DNA from: CAZRAL01 sp964598005
Lineage (GTDB): Bacteria; Pseudomonadota; Gammaproteobacteria; Burkholderiales; Usitatibacteraceae
Assembly: GCA_964598005.1 (NCBI GenBank)
Contig: CAZRAL010000066.1
Span: forward strand, 1-13,385
Length of the DNA: 13,385 nucleotides
Reading direction: 5' to 3'
The translations under genes and the position numbers were made by a program. Of the stretch, positions 1-6,315 are shown one piece after another; the stretch's first letter is position 1; each line of letters starts with the position of its first letter. The notes beneath the pieces were generated by a model. The model was not told where the DNA came from. It did not search any database and saw only the letters and a program-made list of their open reading frames with translations.

Positions 1-42
1 ACCATCGCAGCACTTGCATCAGCGGGGAAGCCCTTGTAGTAG

Positions 43-118
43 AGCTAACCGGCGCCGCGTGGCTTCATCGCGCAGCGTCCAGCGACCGAAGGGAGCGAGG
101 TTGAGCGCCATGTTAGCC
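43..118 (-). other. attC recombination site after the SUKH cassette
   Basis: Integron-type attC site, read on the minus strand. The outer core pairs are GGCTAAC (112-118) and GTTAGCT (43-49); the inside is an imperfect palindrome. The TAA stop of the SUKH gene (113-115) lies within the first core, as is usual for cassette genes. The internal block around 81-107 closely matches the site at 1271-1350 (shared CTCCCTTCGGTCGC on the minus strand), so the two attC sites are relatives. One core base deviates from the consensus. Strand exchange would fall after the G at 49, so bases 1-48 are the beginning of a further cassette whose gene lies outside the window. A possible ATG at 19 opens only six codons and cannot be judged. 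Confidence 0.8.
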
Positions 119-586
119 AACACTTGTTCGCTCCAGCAAGGTTAAGAAAGAATCAGCGATTATCGTTCGTTTGACGGATTGGCGCTGAAGCAAAATGTCC
201 TCGTGATTCAACTGTACAACCGGCGGTTCGGTAGCGCTGGAGGTTGAAAGATCGAAACAAACCGGGTCGTAGTTTCCAATATAGGGATGACCAATATGAA
301 TTAGCCGATGACCAATAAGCCAAGGCGACATGAAAGGGTCACGAAACGGGGCTGTTGTTAAGTCGTACTCAGAACCATCGCCTTTGTTTGCAAAGAGTTC
401 CACCTCTCCAATATCCAAGAGCGGAAAAGCATAGCGATTAACCAATGAGCGGAACGATGGTGGAAAACTGAGACCCAAACGTATCTCAAGGTCGTCGATC
501 CAAGGGGCACCTGCGAGTGAACGAATTTCGGCGCCATCTTGACACAAGCGAGCTACAACAAGATCAACGGAGATGTTGGTATCCAT
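113..586 (-). CDS. SUKH (SMI1/KNR4-family) cassette protein, 157 aa
   Basis: Small soluble protein of the SMI1/KNR4 (SUKH) superfamily. The visible signature is the helix-turn segment LEIRLGLSFPPSFRSL at about residues 33-48, then the strand ELFANKGDG near 63-71 and the block APFRDPFMSPWLI near 79-91. Bacterial SUKH proteins are often immunity proteins against polymorphic toxins, though many have unknown roles; no partner toxin is visible here. The reading frame stays open upstream to 958. I chose ATG 586 because it lies three bases after a GTTAGCC cassette-core motif, homology-like sequence begins there, and the stretch upstream (590-764) is an attC-like palindrome. ATG 709 and TTG 763 are alternatives that would add 41-59 residues. 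No Shine-Dalgarno fits at 586, so the start may be leaderless-like. The stop lies inside the attC core. Confidence 0.75.
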   Translation of the reverse strand: MDTNISVDLVVARLCQDGAEIRSLAGAPWIDDLEIRLGLSFPPSFRSLVNRYAFPLLDIGEVELFANKGDGSEYDLTTAPFRDPFMSPWLIGHRLIHIGHPYIGNYDPVCFDLSTSSATEPPVVQLNHEDILLQRQSVKRTIIADSFLTLLERTSVG

Positions 587-589
587 GTT

Positions 590-764
590 GGCTAACGAGG
601 GTGTAGAAAAACTTGGATTTTCAAACCCCGATGCAAATACAGGGGGTCCATTGACCCTTCCCAAGGCCGTGATTGTCGATTCTAAGCTGTTTTGGAGGAT
701 CGATCTCATGGTCAATTTCGCGTTTGCGTCGAAAATTAGTTTTTCTACAGCTTCAACGTTCAAG
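590..764 (-). other. long attC-like imperfect palindrome between GNAT and SUKH genes
   Basis: Extended imperfect inverted repeat of about 175 bp. A perfect 12-bp arm pair (602-613 TGTAGAAAAACT, 738-749 AGTTTTTCTACA) is followed inward by ATTTTC/GAAAAT, GATGCAAA/TTTGCGTC (7 of 8) and ATTGACC (650-656)/GGTCAAT (710-716). The outer ends carry core-like triplets: minus-strand GTTAGCC at 590-596 and AAC within 758-764. The GNAT stop lies inside one end and the SUKH ATG starts just outside the other, as expected of a cassette-separating attC. It is longer than most attC sites, and its 758-764 core matches poorly. It could instead be an inserted inverted-repeat element or a fused, decayed site. Confidence 0.5.
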
Positions 765-1250
765 GTGAGGGGACTCGCCACTGCTGCCGCTGAGGGCCTT
801 GACCATGAAAACATTGAAGTTTGAAGCTTCGTAGTCGCCGAAGGGCTTGCCCCATACGAAGCCATTGCGAAGGTACAGAGCGTGTGCCGCGTCAAAGGCT
901 TGGCCCGTTCCAGTTTCAAGATGTAGCGATCGATAGCCTCGGGACAGTGCGGTTTCAATGATGCAGTTCAGGACTGCCTGGCCAACGCCTTGCCGCAGGA
1001 ATGCAGCTCGCGTACGCATGGACTTTATCTCTCCAGAAGAAGCATCGAGCTGCTTCAAGGCGCCGCAGCCACAGAGTGTGGGGCCCTGCCACGCAGACCA
1101 GAAGGTGATTTCTGGCTTCTTCAATCCTTCGATCGCGAGAGCGTAAACGCTTCCGGGCGGTGAGTTGCCGCGCATGCCAGCCAAATGCTCGGAGATCAGT
1201 GCATGGACCTCGACCGAGGAGAGATCATCAACGCGGACTTCGATGGGCAT
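753..1250 (-). CDS. GNAT-family N-acetyltransferase (YsnE-like), 165 aa
   Basis: Predicted acetyl-CoA-dependent N-acetyltransferase of the GNAT fold, cytoplasmic; the substrate cannot be read from sequence. The pattern fits the YsnE-like subgroup: N-terminal MRGNSPPGSVYAL near residues 26-38, the strand ITFWSAWQG near 48-56, GCGALKQLD near 61-69, then GEIKSMRT leading into the acetyl-CoA pyrophosphate-binding loop RQGVGQA (about 86-92). The C-terminal ALYLRNGF segment (about 124-131) is typical of the family, and the length is complete. ATG 1250 is chosen because it lies 26 bp inside the cassette boundary at 1276; no strong ribosome-binding site is seen. The gene occupies its own integron cassette, between the attC site at 1271-1350 and the attC-like palindrome at 590-764. 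Acetyltransferases are common cassette cargo. Confidence 0.88.
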   Translation of the reverse strand: MPIEVRVDDLSSVEVHALISEHLAGMRGNSPPGSVYALAIEGLKKPEITFWSAWQGPTLCGCGALKQLDASSGEIKSMRTRAAFLRQGVGQAVLNCIIETALSRGYRSLHLETGTGQAFDAAHALYLRNGFVWGKPFGDYEASNFNVFMVKALSGSSGESPHLER

Positions 1251-1270
1251 GATGAGGGGGTTTCTGCGAG

Positions 1271-1350
1271 GCCTAACGATCAGCTAAGGGGCGCGCCGCT
1301 GTTGGCGCGTCCCGCGACCGAAGGGAGCACTCTTGAGCGACGTGTTAGGC
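1271..1350 (-). other. attC recombination site between cassettes 1 and 2
   Basis: Textbook attC site. The perfectly complementary 7-bp cores GCCTAAC (1271-1277) and GTTAGGC (1344-1350) flank a GC-rich imperfect palindrome containing GGCGCGCC and the CTCCCTTCGGTCGC block shared with the site at 43-118. The TAA stop of the upstream cassette gene (1345-1347) is embedded in the core. Read on the minus strand, strand exchange would be after the G at 1277. Cassette 1 would therefore be about 1277-1808, and the GNAT cassette would start at 1276. Confidence 0.92.
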
Positions 1351-1770
1351 TGACTTGGGGAGTGCATGCTTTTCTGCGCGCAATACCACGCTATATGAGC
1401 GTTCTTCATTTTTAGAGAGTTCAAGAAACGTTTCGCCGACAAAAGGTACGACAGCACTACCTTTACCAGGGTAGGAGCCTGAACGCCGAATATCATGAAC
1501 AGTAATCTCGACTTTCGCAGAATCTTCTATTTCTATTGCGAAGAGCGATATGCGGAATTCATTGTCTAGATCGCCGGTGAACTTTTCACCAAACGACATG
1601 AGTACCGTATTTTCGTAGGTTCTCGTGTTGACCTTTCCATTTTGGCCTTGAGTCTACTCAGCAATTCGAAAGCGAACTTTCACGCCGGTCGCTGCAGCAA
1701 GCGCTGGCGCTGCTACAAGTAAGGGAGCAAGCATGAACAGCGAAAAACGGCGTCGATTGAGATTTGCCAA
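1345..1770 (-). pseudogene. Tat-signal cassette protein interrupted by an in-frame TAG
   Basis: A single reading frame runs from TTG 1770 (or ATG 1734) to the TAA at 1345, broken only by TAG at 1654-1656. The first 38 codons give a classic export signal: NRRRFSLF with twin arginines, a hydrophobic stretch MLAPLLVAAPAL, then an ALA-type cleavage region, followed by VKVRFRI. After the TAG the same frame continues for 102 residues (TQGQNGKVNTRTYENTVLM...), predicted beta-rich and unlike any family I recognise. GGAG at 1779-1782, nine bases before the TTG, supports that start. The reading as one ancestral ~141-aa exported protein rests on frame continuity and the lack of a well-placed second start. 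A downstream ORF from ATG 1599 (84 aa) could still be translated alone. Sequencing error, CAG-to-TAG mutation and amber readthrough all remain possible. Confidence 0.6.
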
Positions 1771-1802
1771 GGTTGTAAGCTCCAATATTGTTGAACGGTC
1801 TG

Positions 1803-1809
1803 GTCTAAC
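1803..1809 (-). other. first cassette boundary (GTTAGAC core)
   Basis: GTTAGAC on the minus strand fits the GTTRRRY crossover consensus. It lies 33 bp upstream of the TTG start of the first cassette gene, the expected place for the junction between attI (or a lost preceding cassette) and cassette 1. No matching partner core is obvious upstream, so it behaves like an attI-side or truncated junction. Confidence 0.5.
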
Positions 1810-1839
1810 GTGAAATAGATAAAATATTCATACGCACAC

Positions 1840-1868
1840 ATACTGTCTAAAACAAAATTCGTTGTCAA
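1840..1868 (-). promoter_or_regulatory. possible cassette (Pc-like) promoter
   Basis: A perfect -35 hexamer TTGACA (minus strand, 1863-1868) is followed after 17 bases by CAGTAT (1840-1845), a weak -10 match. It lies in an AT-rich segment about 30 bp upstream of the first cassette boundary and points into the array, as an integron cassette promoter would. The rest of 1869-2005 is AT-rich and holds no gene or integrase that I can recognise. Confidence 0.35.
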
Positions 1869-2005
1869 TAACAAACCTATTCGATTAAATTAAAAAGAAA
1901 ATAACGGTAATACTGGTAAACCGAAAAATTAGGGCAGCCTAAAAAAATGTGGATGGAACCTCAACCTGTTTCTCAGGATTCACCCAGGCTTTTGGACTGT
2001 ATGCG

Positions 2006-2171
2006 TGGACTTGACCTGTTTCCACGGACAGATTGAGCTTCTTCATTGAAACTCATGGATTAACTGATATTCGGTATTGATTATCTTTTGGTGATGCCTC
2101 CTCTCGAAATTATTGGGTGACTGGTAATTCAATCCTGAATGCCGCCTGCGCGGATTGTACCAACTCTCAAA
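2006..2171 (-). mobile_element. IS3-family insertion sequence remnant (transposase C-terminus and right end)
   Basis: The minus-strand frame ending at 2043 contains WYNPRRRHSGLNYQSPNNFE, the hallmark C-terminal tail of IS3-family OrfB DDE transposases. Only about the last 40 residues remain; the catalytic core is gone. Beyond the stop, the plus strand at 2006-2031 begins TGGACTTGACCTGTTTCC and ends CGGACAG. This resembles an IS3-family terminal inverted repeat (TG start, GACA end) and probably marks the right end. Upstream, the frame runs into the dispersed repeat at 2176-2255, so the apparent ATG 2234 of a 63-aa ORF is an artefact of that junction. The element is non-functional. Confidence 0.7.
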
Positions 2172-2175
2172 TTTG

Positions 2176-2255
2176 GGGAACCTCTGATAAAGTCCCACAT
2201 GGCCGCGCGCTTGGTTTTCCGGGATGGGATGCAAGGCGCGGTGCGCAGCGAATGG
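2176..2255. repeat. dispersed ~80-bp repeat, copy A
   Basis: Copy A of a repeat shared with 11156-11237 in the same orientation. The two copies align end to end, starting GGGAACCT and ending GCAGCGAAT, with a few substitutions and one 2-bp gap. Their longest identical core runs from GGTTTTCCGGGATGGG through AAGGCGCGGTG. The element is GC-rich and has self-complementary CCGCGC/GCGCGG segments, so it can fold. It directly abuts the IS3 remnant. Its family and function are unknown to me. Confidence 0.85.
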
Positions 2256-2343
2256 CTATTCCCCTTCACAAACACCGCAACAGCAGACCGTCCGGGAATA
2301 GAAATTTATACATGACCCCCTCTGTTTCTTGCAGTTGAGAGTT

Positions 2344-2763
2344 TTAAGACAACCTCGACTTAAACAGAGCTGGGGTATCGAGAATAGGGCAAGGACTTCC
2401 TTCAAGGGAAAAGCATGAAATGGAAATTTCCTTCCAGCCCACAGGCTGGTCCGGAAGATCGCAGGCCTGCTCATCATCGACCGTGATGCGCGCAGGCAGG
2501 GCAAGCAGGGAAATAGCACCAAACTGGACTCCTTTGCCTTCCAGACGAGGATAGGCCACTACTCCGACAAATGGCGCGGAAAGGGGTGGTCTTTGCAGAA
2601 AAACAGTACCTATGTCCACTAAAGGAATCTGCTCACCATTCCACTCCACAACGGGGTTCCGATGTTCGATAGCCATGGGCATCACATGAACCAGCTCATG
2701 CTGCCCCACGGCAGCGGTCACGTCCACACCTAGATTCAAACGCCATCCGCTGCTACTAGCCAT
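2344..2763 (-). CDS. CheW-like coupling protein (ChpC position), 139 aa
   Basis: Small cytoplasmic CheW-like protein, last gene of the chemosensory operon and in the position of Pseudomonas ChpC. The CheW-type beta-barrel signature is EWNGEQIPLVDIG at about residues 40-52. The rest is divergent, so recognition rests partly on context. The frame is open to 2778 via a TTG codon, but ATG 2763 is preferred. It overlaps the end of the kinase gene by 8 bp (ATGGCTAG) and has GGAG seven bases upstream, an arrangement typical of translational coupling. The likely role is to link the ChpA-type kinase to a receptor or modulate signalling. No terminator is apparent downstream; 2256-2343 shows nothing else. 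Confidence 0.75.
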   Translation of the reverse strand: MASSSGWRLNLGVDVTAAVGQHELVHVMPMAIEHRNPVVEWNGEQIPLVDIGTVFLQRPPLSAPFVGVVAYPRLEGKGVQFGAISLLALPARITVDDEQACDLPDQPVGWKEISISCFSLEGSPCPILDTPALFKSRLS

Positions 2764-5700
2764 GAGACTGCTCCACAATCAATGATTGAATATGCTCCAG
2801 CAATTCACTTTCCGTATAAGGCTTGGTCAGGTAAACATTAACACCTGCCTGCAAAGCCAACTGACGATGTTTATCGGTCGAACGGGAAGTAATCATGATG
2901 ACGGGCACATGCCTGCTGGCCTCGCGGTTACGAACAAATGAAGTCAGATCGAGACCATTCATGCGCGGCATTTCAAGATCAACCAGCATCAAATGAGGCG
3001 CCCTGGCTTCGACAAGGCCAGCAGCCTCAAGACCATCACGCGCAGTACGAACTTCATAACCCATATCGTGCAGAAATTGCTCCATGGATCGCCGTACGCT
3101 CAACGAATCATCCACAACCAGAATGACCGGAAGTTGAACAGCAGAATCGGCAACATCGACAGGCGCAATTTGCCACATTCCGGTTGCATAAGTACGCAAT
3201 AAATCAGGCAAATCGAGCACGCAGGAAACATCGCCATCGCCAAGAATCGTTGCCCCGATAACACCGGGAATTTTTGGAACATAGACCCCTAGGGCTTTCA
3301 CAATAACGTTATTGGCTCCAACGATTTCCTGTACCAGAACAACGGTGCGTGCTCCTATTCCCGTCTGCACCACCAGGCCTGGACGCAAGTGACGCTTGGT
3401 ATGGCGGCGATCGGCGGGCACGTTGACCAGCGTCTCCATGTACACCGCCGGGAGCCACTCTTCACCCAGGCGATACATGAGCTTGTCACCCTCTTCCCTG
3501 ATTTGTCCTGATTCGGTATAGACAATCTGTTCGATGCCATGGCTTGAGAGCGCCATGACATGCCGACCAATATGAACCAACAGGGCATGCGTAGAGAGAA
3601 GCGAAACGGGAATATGGATATTGAAAGCGGTGCCCTGCCCTATTTCGGTTTCAATATCGATAGCCCCCTTCATCGCACTCACCACGGAATAAACCACATC
3701 CATGCCTATTCCCCGCCCAGAAATTTGCGTAGTTTCACTTTGGGTAGAAAATCCGGGCCTGAATATCAACCGCTTCAATTCATTTTCCACTATTTGCGAA
3801 TCCGGAGAAATAATCCCTTTCTCGATAGCCACTTGCTTGATTTTTTGCGAATCGATTCCACCGCCATCATCATGCAAACGAATGACAATCGCATTGCCTT
3901 CCCTCGAAAAAGAAAGAGCCAATTTGCCGACGGGCGACTTGCCTCGTTGCACGCGAACATCGGCAGCCTCGATACCGTGATCAAGCGCATTACGCAGCAT
4001 ATGCATCAAGGGTGTGACCAACTTGTTGAGTACCTCTGTATCCAGCGGAGTTGACTCTCCGCTGATCACCAGTTCTGCCTGTTTATCCAGCATGCGGCAA
4101 GTCTGGCGAACCGCACGCTGTAAGCGTGGAACTACGGTTGAAACAGGCACCATACGAGTCTGCATGATGGCATCCTGCGTTGCCAGCTGCAGCTTACTCT
4201 GATCGACCAACATTTCGTTGATTGCAGCAAGCGCCATATCAGCATCACGCCCCATTTGACGCAGATCGGTAGCGGCTTCAACCAAGCGCCGCGTCAAGCT
4301 GTGTAATTCATTGTACTGATCGAACTCCAGCGCATCGAAGTTACTGGATGCCATTTGATGCTGCATTTGCAGGGAAATGCCACGAATATCAACCAGATGT
4401 TCGAGCTGTGTCACCAGCTCAAACAGTTGATCTCCCTGTTGGTGGCTGCTGGACATTTCACCCCGAGCACGGTTCAGCTTATCCTGAATCTGTCCGGAAA
4501 GAATCACTCCCTCACCTTCCAGCCTCATTAATGTATCGACGACCGTGGTTGGAACACGCAACGAAGCAACGGCCTCTTCAGGTCCTTCCTGAGGTGTATT
4601 TTGTTGCACACTGGCCGCAGAAAGTTCCTGTTTTACCTCAACCCGCTGTTCCGCCTCTACCGGCTCGTCTTCTTCGCTTATTCCCTCTCGATCGATACGA
4701 TTTGCCCAGTCCAGAATATTCTGAAGCAGTAATTGTGCATCCCGGGGTGGCTCGCCTATCCCGGCCAGCGATTCGCTCATTGCTTCGAGGCAGTCACTGG
4801 TTCGAACCAGAATATCCGCAAGCACTTTGCCCGGCAGTTGCGCCTGCTTGCCATAAGCAATCAAAATATCCTCGACATGATGGGTCAATGAAGCAATGCC
4901 TCGTATTCCCACCGTATTGCCGGCTCCTTTCAAAGTATGCGCCGCACGTTGTGCGTCGGTAAGGTCGTCAAGACTTCCTTCGCCAGAAGCAATTTTATGT
5001 ACTGCCTCTGCAAATTCGGCAGTATGTTGAGGCAGCTCGGAAAGCAGGCTATCGAGAAGCTCCGGGTTGATATCGGGTGGAACCTGCAACGTCACATCCT
5101 CTGGCGTTGCCGTAGCAGCGCGTGTTTGCAGGCTGACTGTTTCCCCCGTTAGCTGCGGTGCCAGGAGCGTATTGATCAGTAAATCGGCATCGTCCTCTGC
5201 AAGAGGTTGTGGCCAGTCATTCTTTTGTAAAAAAACGACCAATGCCGTGGCGGCCATAGGATCGTTTATCGACTCTAGATAATCTAAAACCCTCTCTGGC
5301 CATAGCAGGAAACAAGATTCAACATTCGAAGCCAGTGGCTGTTCGACGATTTTCGTTGATAACAGCATTAAGTTAAGCTGCAAAAAGGCGAATATTTCCT
5401 GCAATCCCGCTAAACCCAGCGCCTCTGCACCATTGATCAAAGGCAGCAGATGCTGGCCGTATTGCTCCAGTGCCTGAGCGCGTGTATTTCCCGATAAATC
5501 GTCGCGTGCAGTTTTAACCAATATACCTAATTCGTCTTTCTCGGAAACCAGCGCATCGATTAATACCCCCAACAACTCGGGGCTAACCTGAACCGGATTT
5601 ACTAAATTTGGCGTCGTTATTAAATCGGAGAAAGATGCTGTCTGGTCTTCTGGTATGGGATCGGGGGTTTTTGCAATTTCATTATCGATTTCATCCTGCG

Positions 5701-6256
5701 GCAATACGTCAACAAACTTCTCTTCTTCTTTCAATGGCAGATCTACAGGAATAACGAGAGGCTGAATTTCCCCTGTTTCTACAGGACGGTTATCCTGATG
5801 AGCAGGCTCTTCACCCGATGCGGAAATCAGTTCAAGAAGGGCAATCAATTCATCGCGGTCATCATCTGGCAACACTTTGCTCCACGATAGATCACACAGC
5901 GCTGCAACCAACGCTGCTGAACTTTCATGCCCTCCTTTATGCGCGACATAATCGCCTATCCAGGAAGCAAGTGTCAGCAATTGCTCTCTTTCCATTCTCG
6001 AAAGCGGACGATGAATGGTCGAACGCTCCTGAATTTTTCCAACGCTGGCAACACAAAGCGTGGCCAATCCGGCCCAGCCTTCGTCATTTGCCGCTACAGC
6101 CACTTGTTCGAGACGATCAATGTAACTATTGAGTGAATGCGTCATGGCGACATCGCCCCCGCCATACCCGAGATCGGTGATGACCTCGCACATCTGCGGC
6201 ACACTCTCCCGTACGATTTGTTCGATTGGCGAAAATGGGGAAACGACGTCCGACAT
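2756..6256 (-). CDS. chpA: ChpA/PilL-type hybrid chemotaxis histidine kinase (Hpt-CheA-REC), 1166 aa
   Basis: CheA-class sensor kinase of the Pil-Chp type. It autophosphorylates and passes phosphate to PilG/PilH-type receivers and its own receiver. Visible in order: a degenerate helical N-terminus (1-370) without a clear phosphorylatable His; an Hpt domain with AAHTLKGAGNTVG, acceptor His440; a dimerisation helix region (~570-720); the HATPase with N-box HMLRNALDHGIE (~752-763), G1 DDGGGID (796-802) and G2 SGRGIGMDVV (846-855); a CheW-like regulatory domain (~880-1025); and a C-terminal receiver (1044-1160) with DD1049-1050, phospho-acceptor Asp1093, Thr1123 and Lys1145. Pseudomonas ChpA is about 2470 aa with many Hpt modules, so this is a compact version. 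An AGGA motif precedes ATG 6256. It starts 59 bp after the receptor gene and overlaps the next CheW-like gene. Confidence 0.95.
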   Translation of the reverse strand: MSDVVSPFSPIEQIVRESVPQMCEVITDLGYGGGDVAMTHSLNSYIDRLEQVAVAANDEGWAGLATLCVASVGKIQERSTIHRPLSRMEREQLLTLASWIGDYVAHKGGHESSAALVAALCDLSWSKVLPDDDRDELIALLELISASGEEPAHQDNRPVETGEIQPLVIPVDLPLKEEEKFVDVLPQDEIDNEIAKTPDPIPEDQTASFSDLITTPNLVNPVQVSPELLGVLIDALVSEKDELGILVKTARDDLSGNTRAQALEQYGQHLLPLINGAEALGLAGLQEIFAFLQLNLMLLSTKIVEQPLASNVESCFLLWPERVLDYLESINDPMAATALVVFLQKNDWPQPLAEDDADLLINTLLAPQLTGETVSLQTRAATATPEDVTLQVPPDINPELLDSLLSELPQHTAEFAEAVHKIASGEGSLDDLTDAQRAAHTLKGAGNTVGIRGIASLTHHVEDILIAYGKQAQLPGKVLADILVRTSDCLEAMSESLAGIGEPPRDAQLLLQNILDWANRIDREGISEEDEPVEAEQRVEVKQELSAASVQQNTPQEGPEEAVASLRVPTTVVDTLMRLEGEGVILSGQIQDKLNRARGEMSSSHQQGDQLFELVTQLEHLVDIRGISLQMQHQMASSNFDALEFDQYNELHSLTRRLVEAATDLRQMGRDADMALAAINEMLVDQSKLQLATQDAIMQTRMVPVSTVVPRLQRAVRQTCRMLDKQAELVISGESTPLDTEVLNKLVTPLMHMLRNALDHGIEAADVRVQRGKSPVGKLALSFSREGNAIVIRLHDDGGGIDSQKIKQVAIEKGIISPDSQIVENELKRLIFRPGFSTQSETTQISGRGIGMDVVYSVVSAMKGAIDIETEIGQGTAFNIHIPVSLLSTHALLVHIGRHVMALSSHGIEQIVYTESGQIREEGDKLMYRLGEEWLPAVYMETLVNVPADRRHTKRHLRPGLVVQTGIGARTVVLVQEIVGANNVIVKALGVYVPKIPGVIGATILGDGDVSCVLDLPDLLRTYATGMWQIAPVDVADSAVQLPVILVVDDSLSVRRSMEQFLHDMGYEVRTARDGLEAAGLVEARAPHLMLVDLEMPRMNGLDLTSFVRNREASRHVPVIMITSRSTDKHRQLALQAGVNVYLTKPYTESELLEHIQSLIVEQSHG

Positions 6257-6315
6257 GAGCTTCCTATGCCTAGAAACGCAACAAGGCCGGTAATGTGGCG
6301 TAACTGATCACTACA

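Noticed and set aside
587..958. Long N-terminal extension of the SUKH reading frame to 958
   Set aside because: It overlaps the GNAT gene and the attC-like palindrome and contains no recognisable domain; ATG 586 fits the cassette layout.
1918..1951. AT-rich stretch with AGG-GCAG-CCT and flanking A-runs as a terminator
   Set aside because: The stem is only three base pairs, too weak to call.
2172..2234. N-terminal part of a 63-aa ORF (MHPIPENQARG...)
   Set aside because: This part is simply the dispersed repeat read through into the IS3 remnant, not a gene start.
3560..4054. 164-codon plus-strand open frame
   Set aside because: Lies opposite the conserved ATPase domain of the kinase, whose motifs prove the minus strand is coding.
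4348..4962. 204-codon plus-strand open frame
   Set aside because: Antisense to the kinase gene, with no family features; a compositional shadow.
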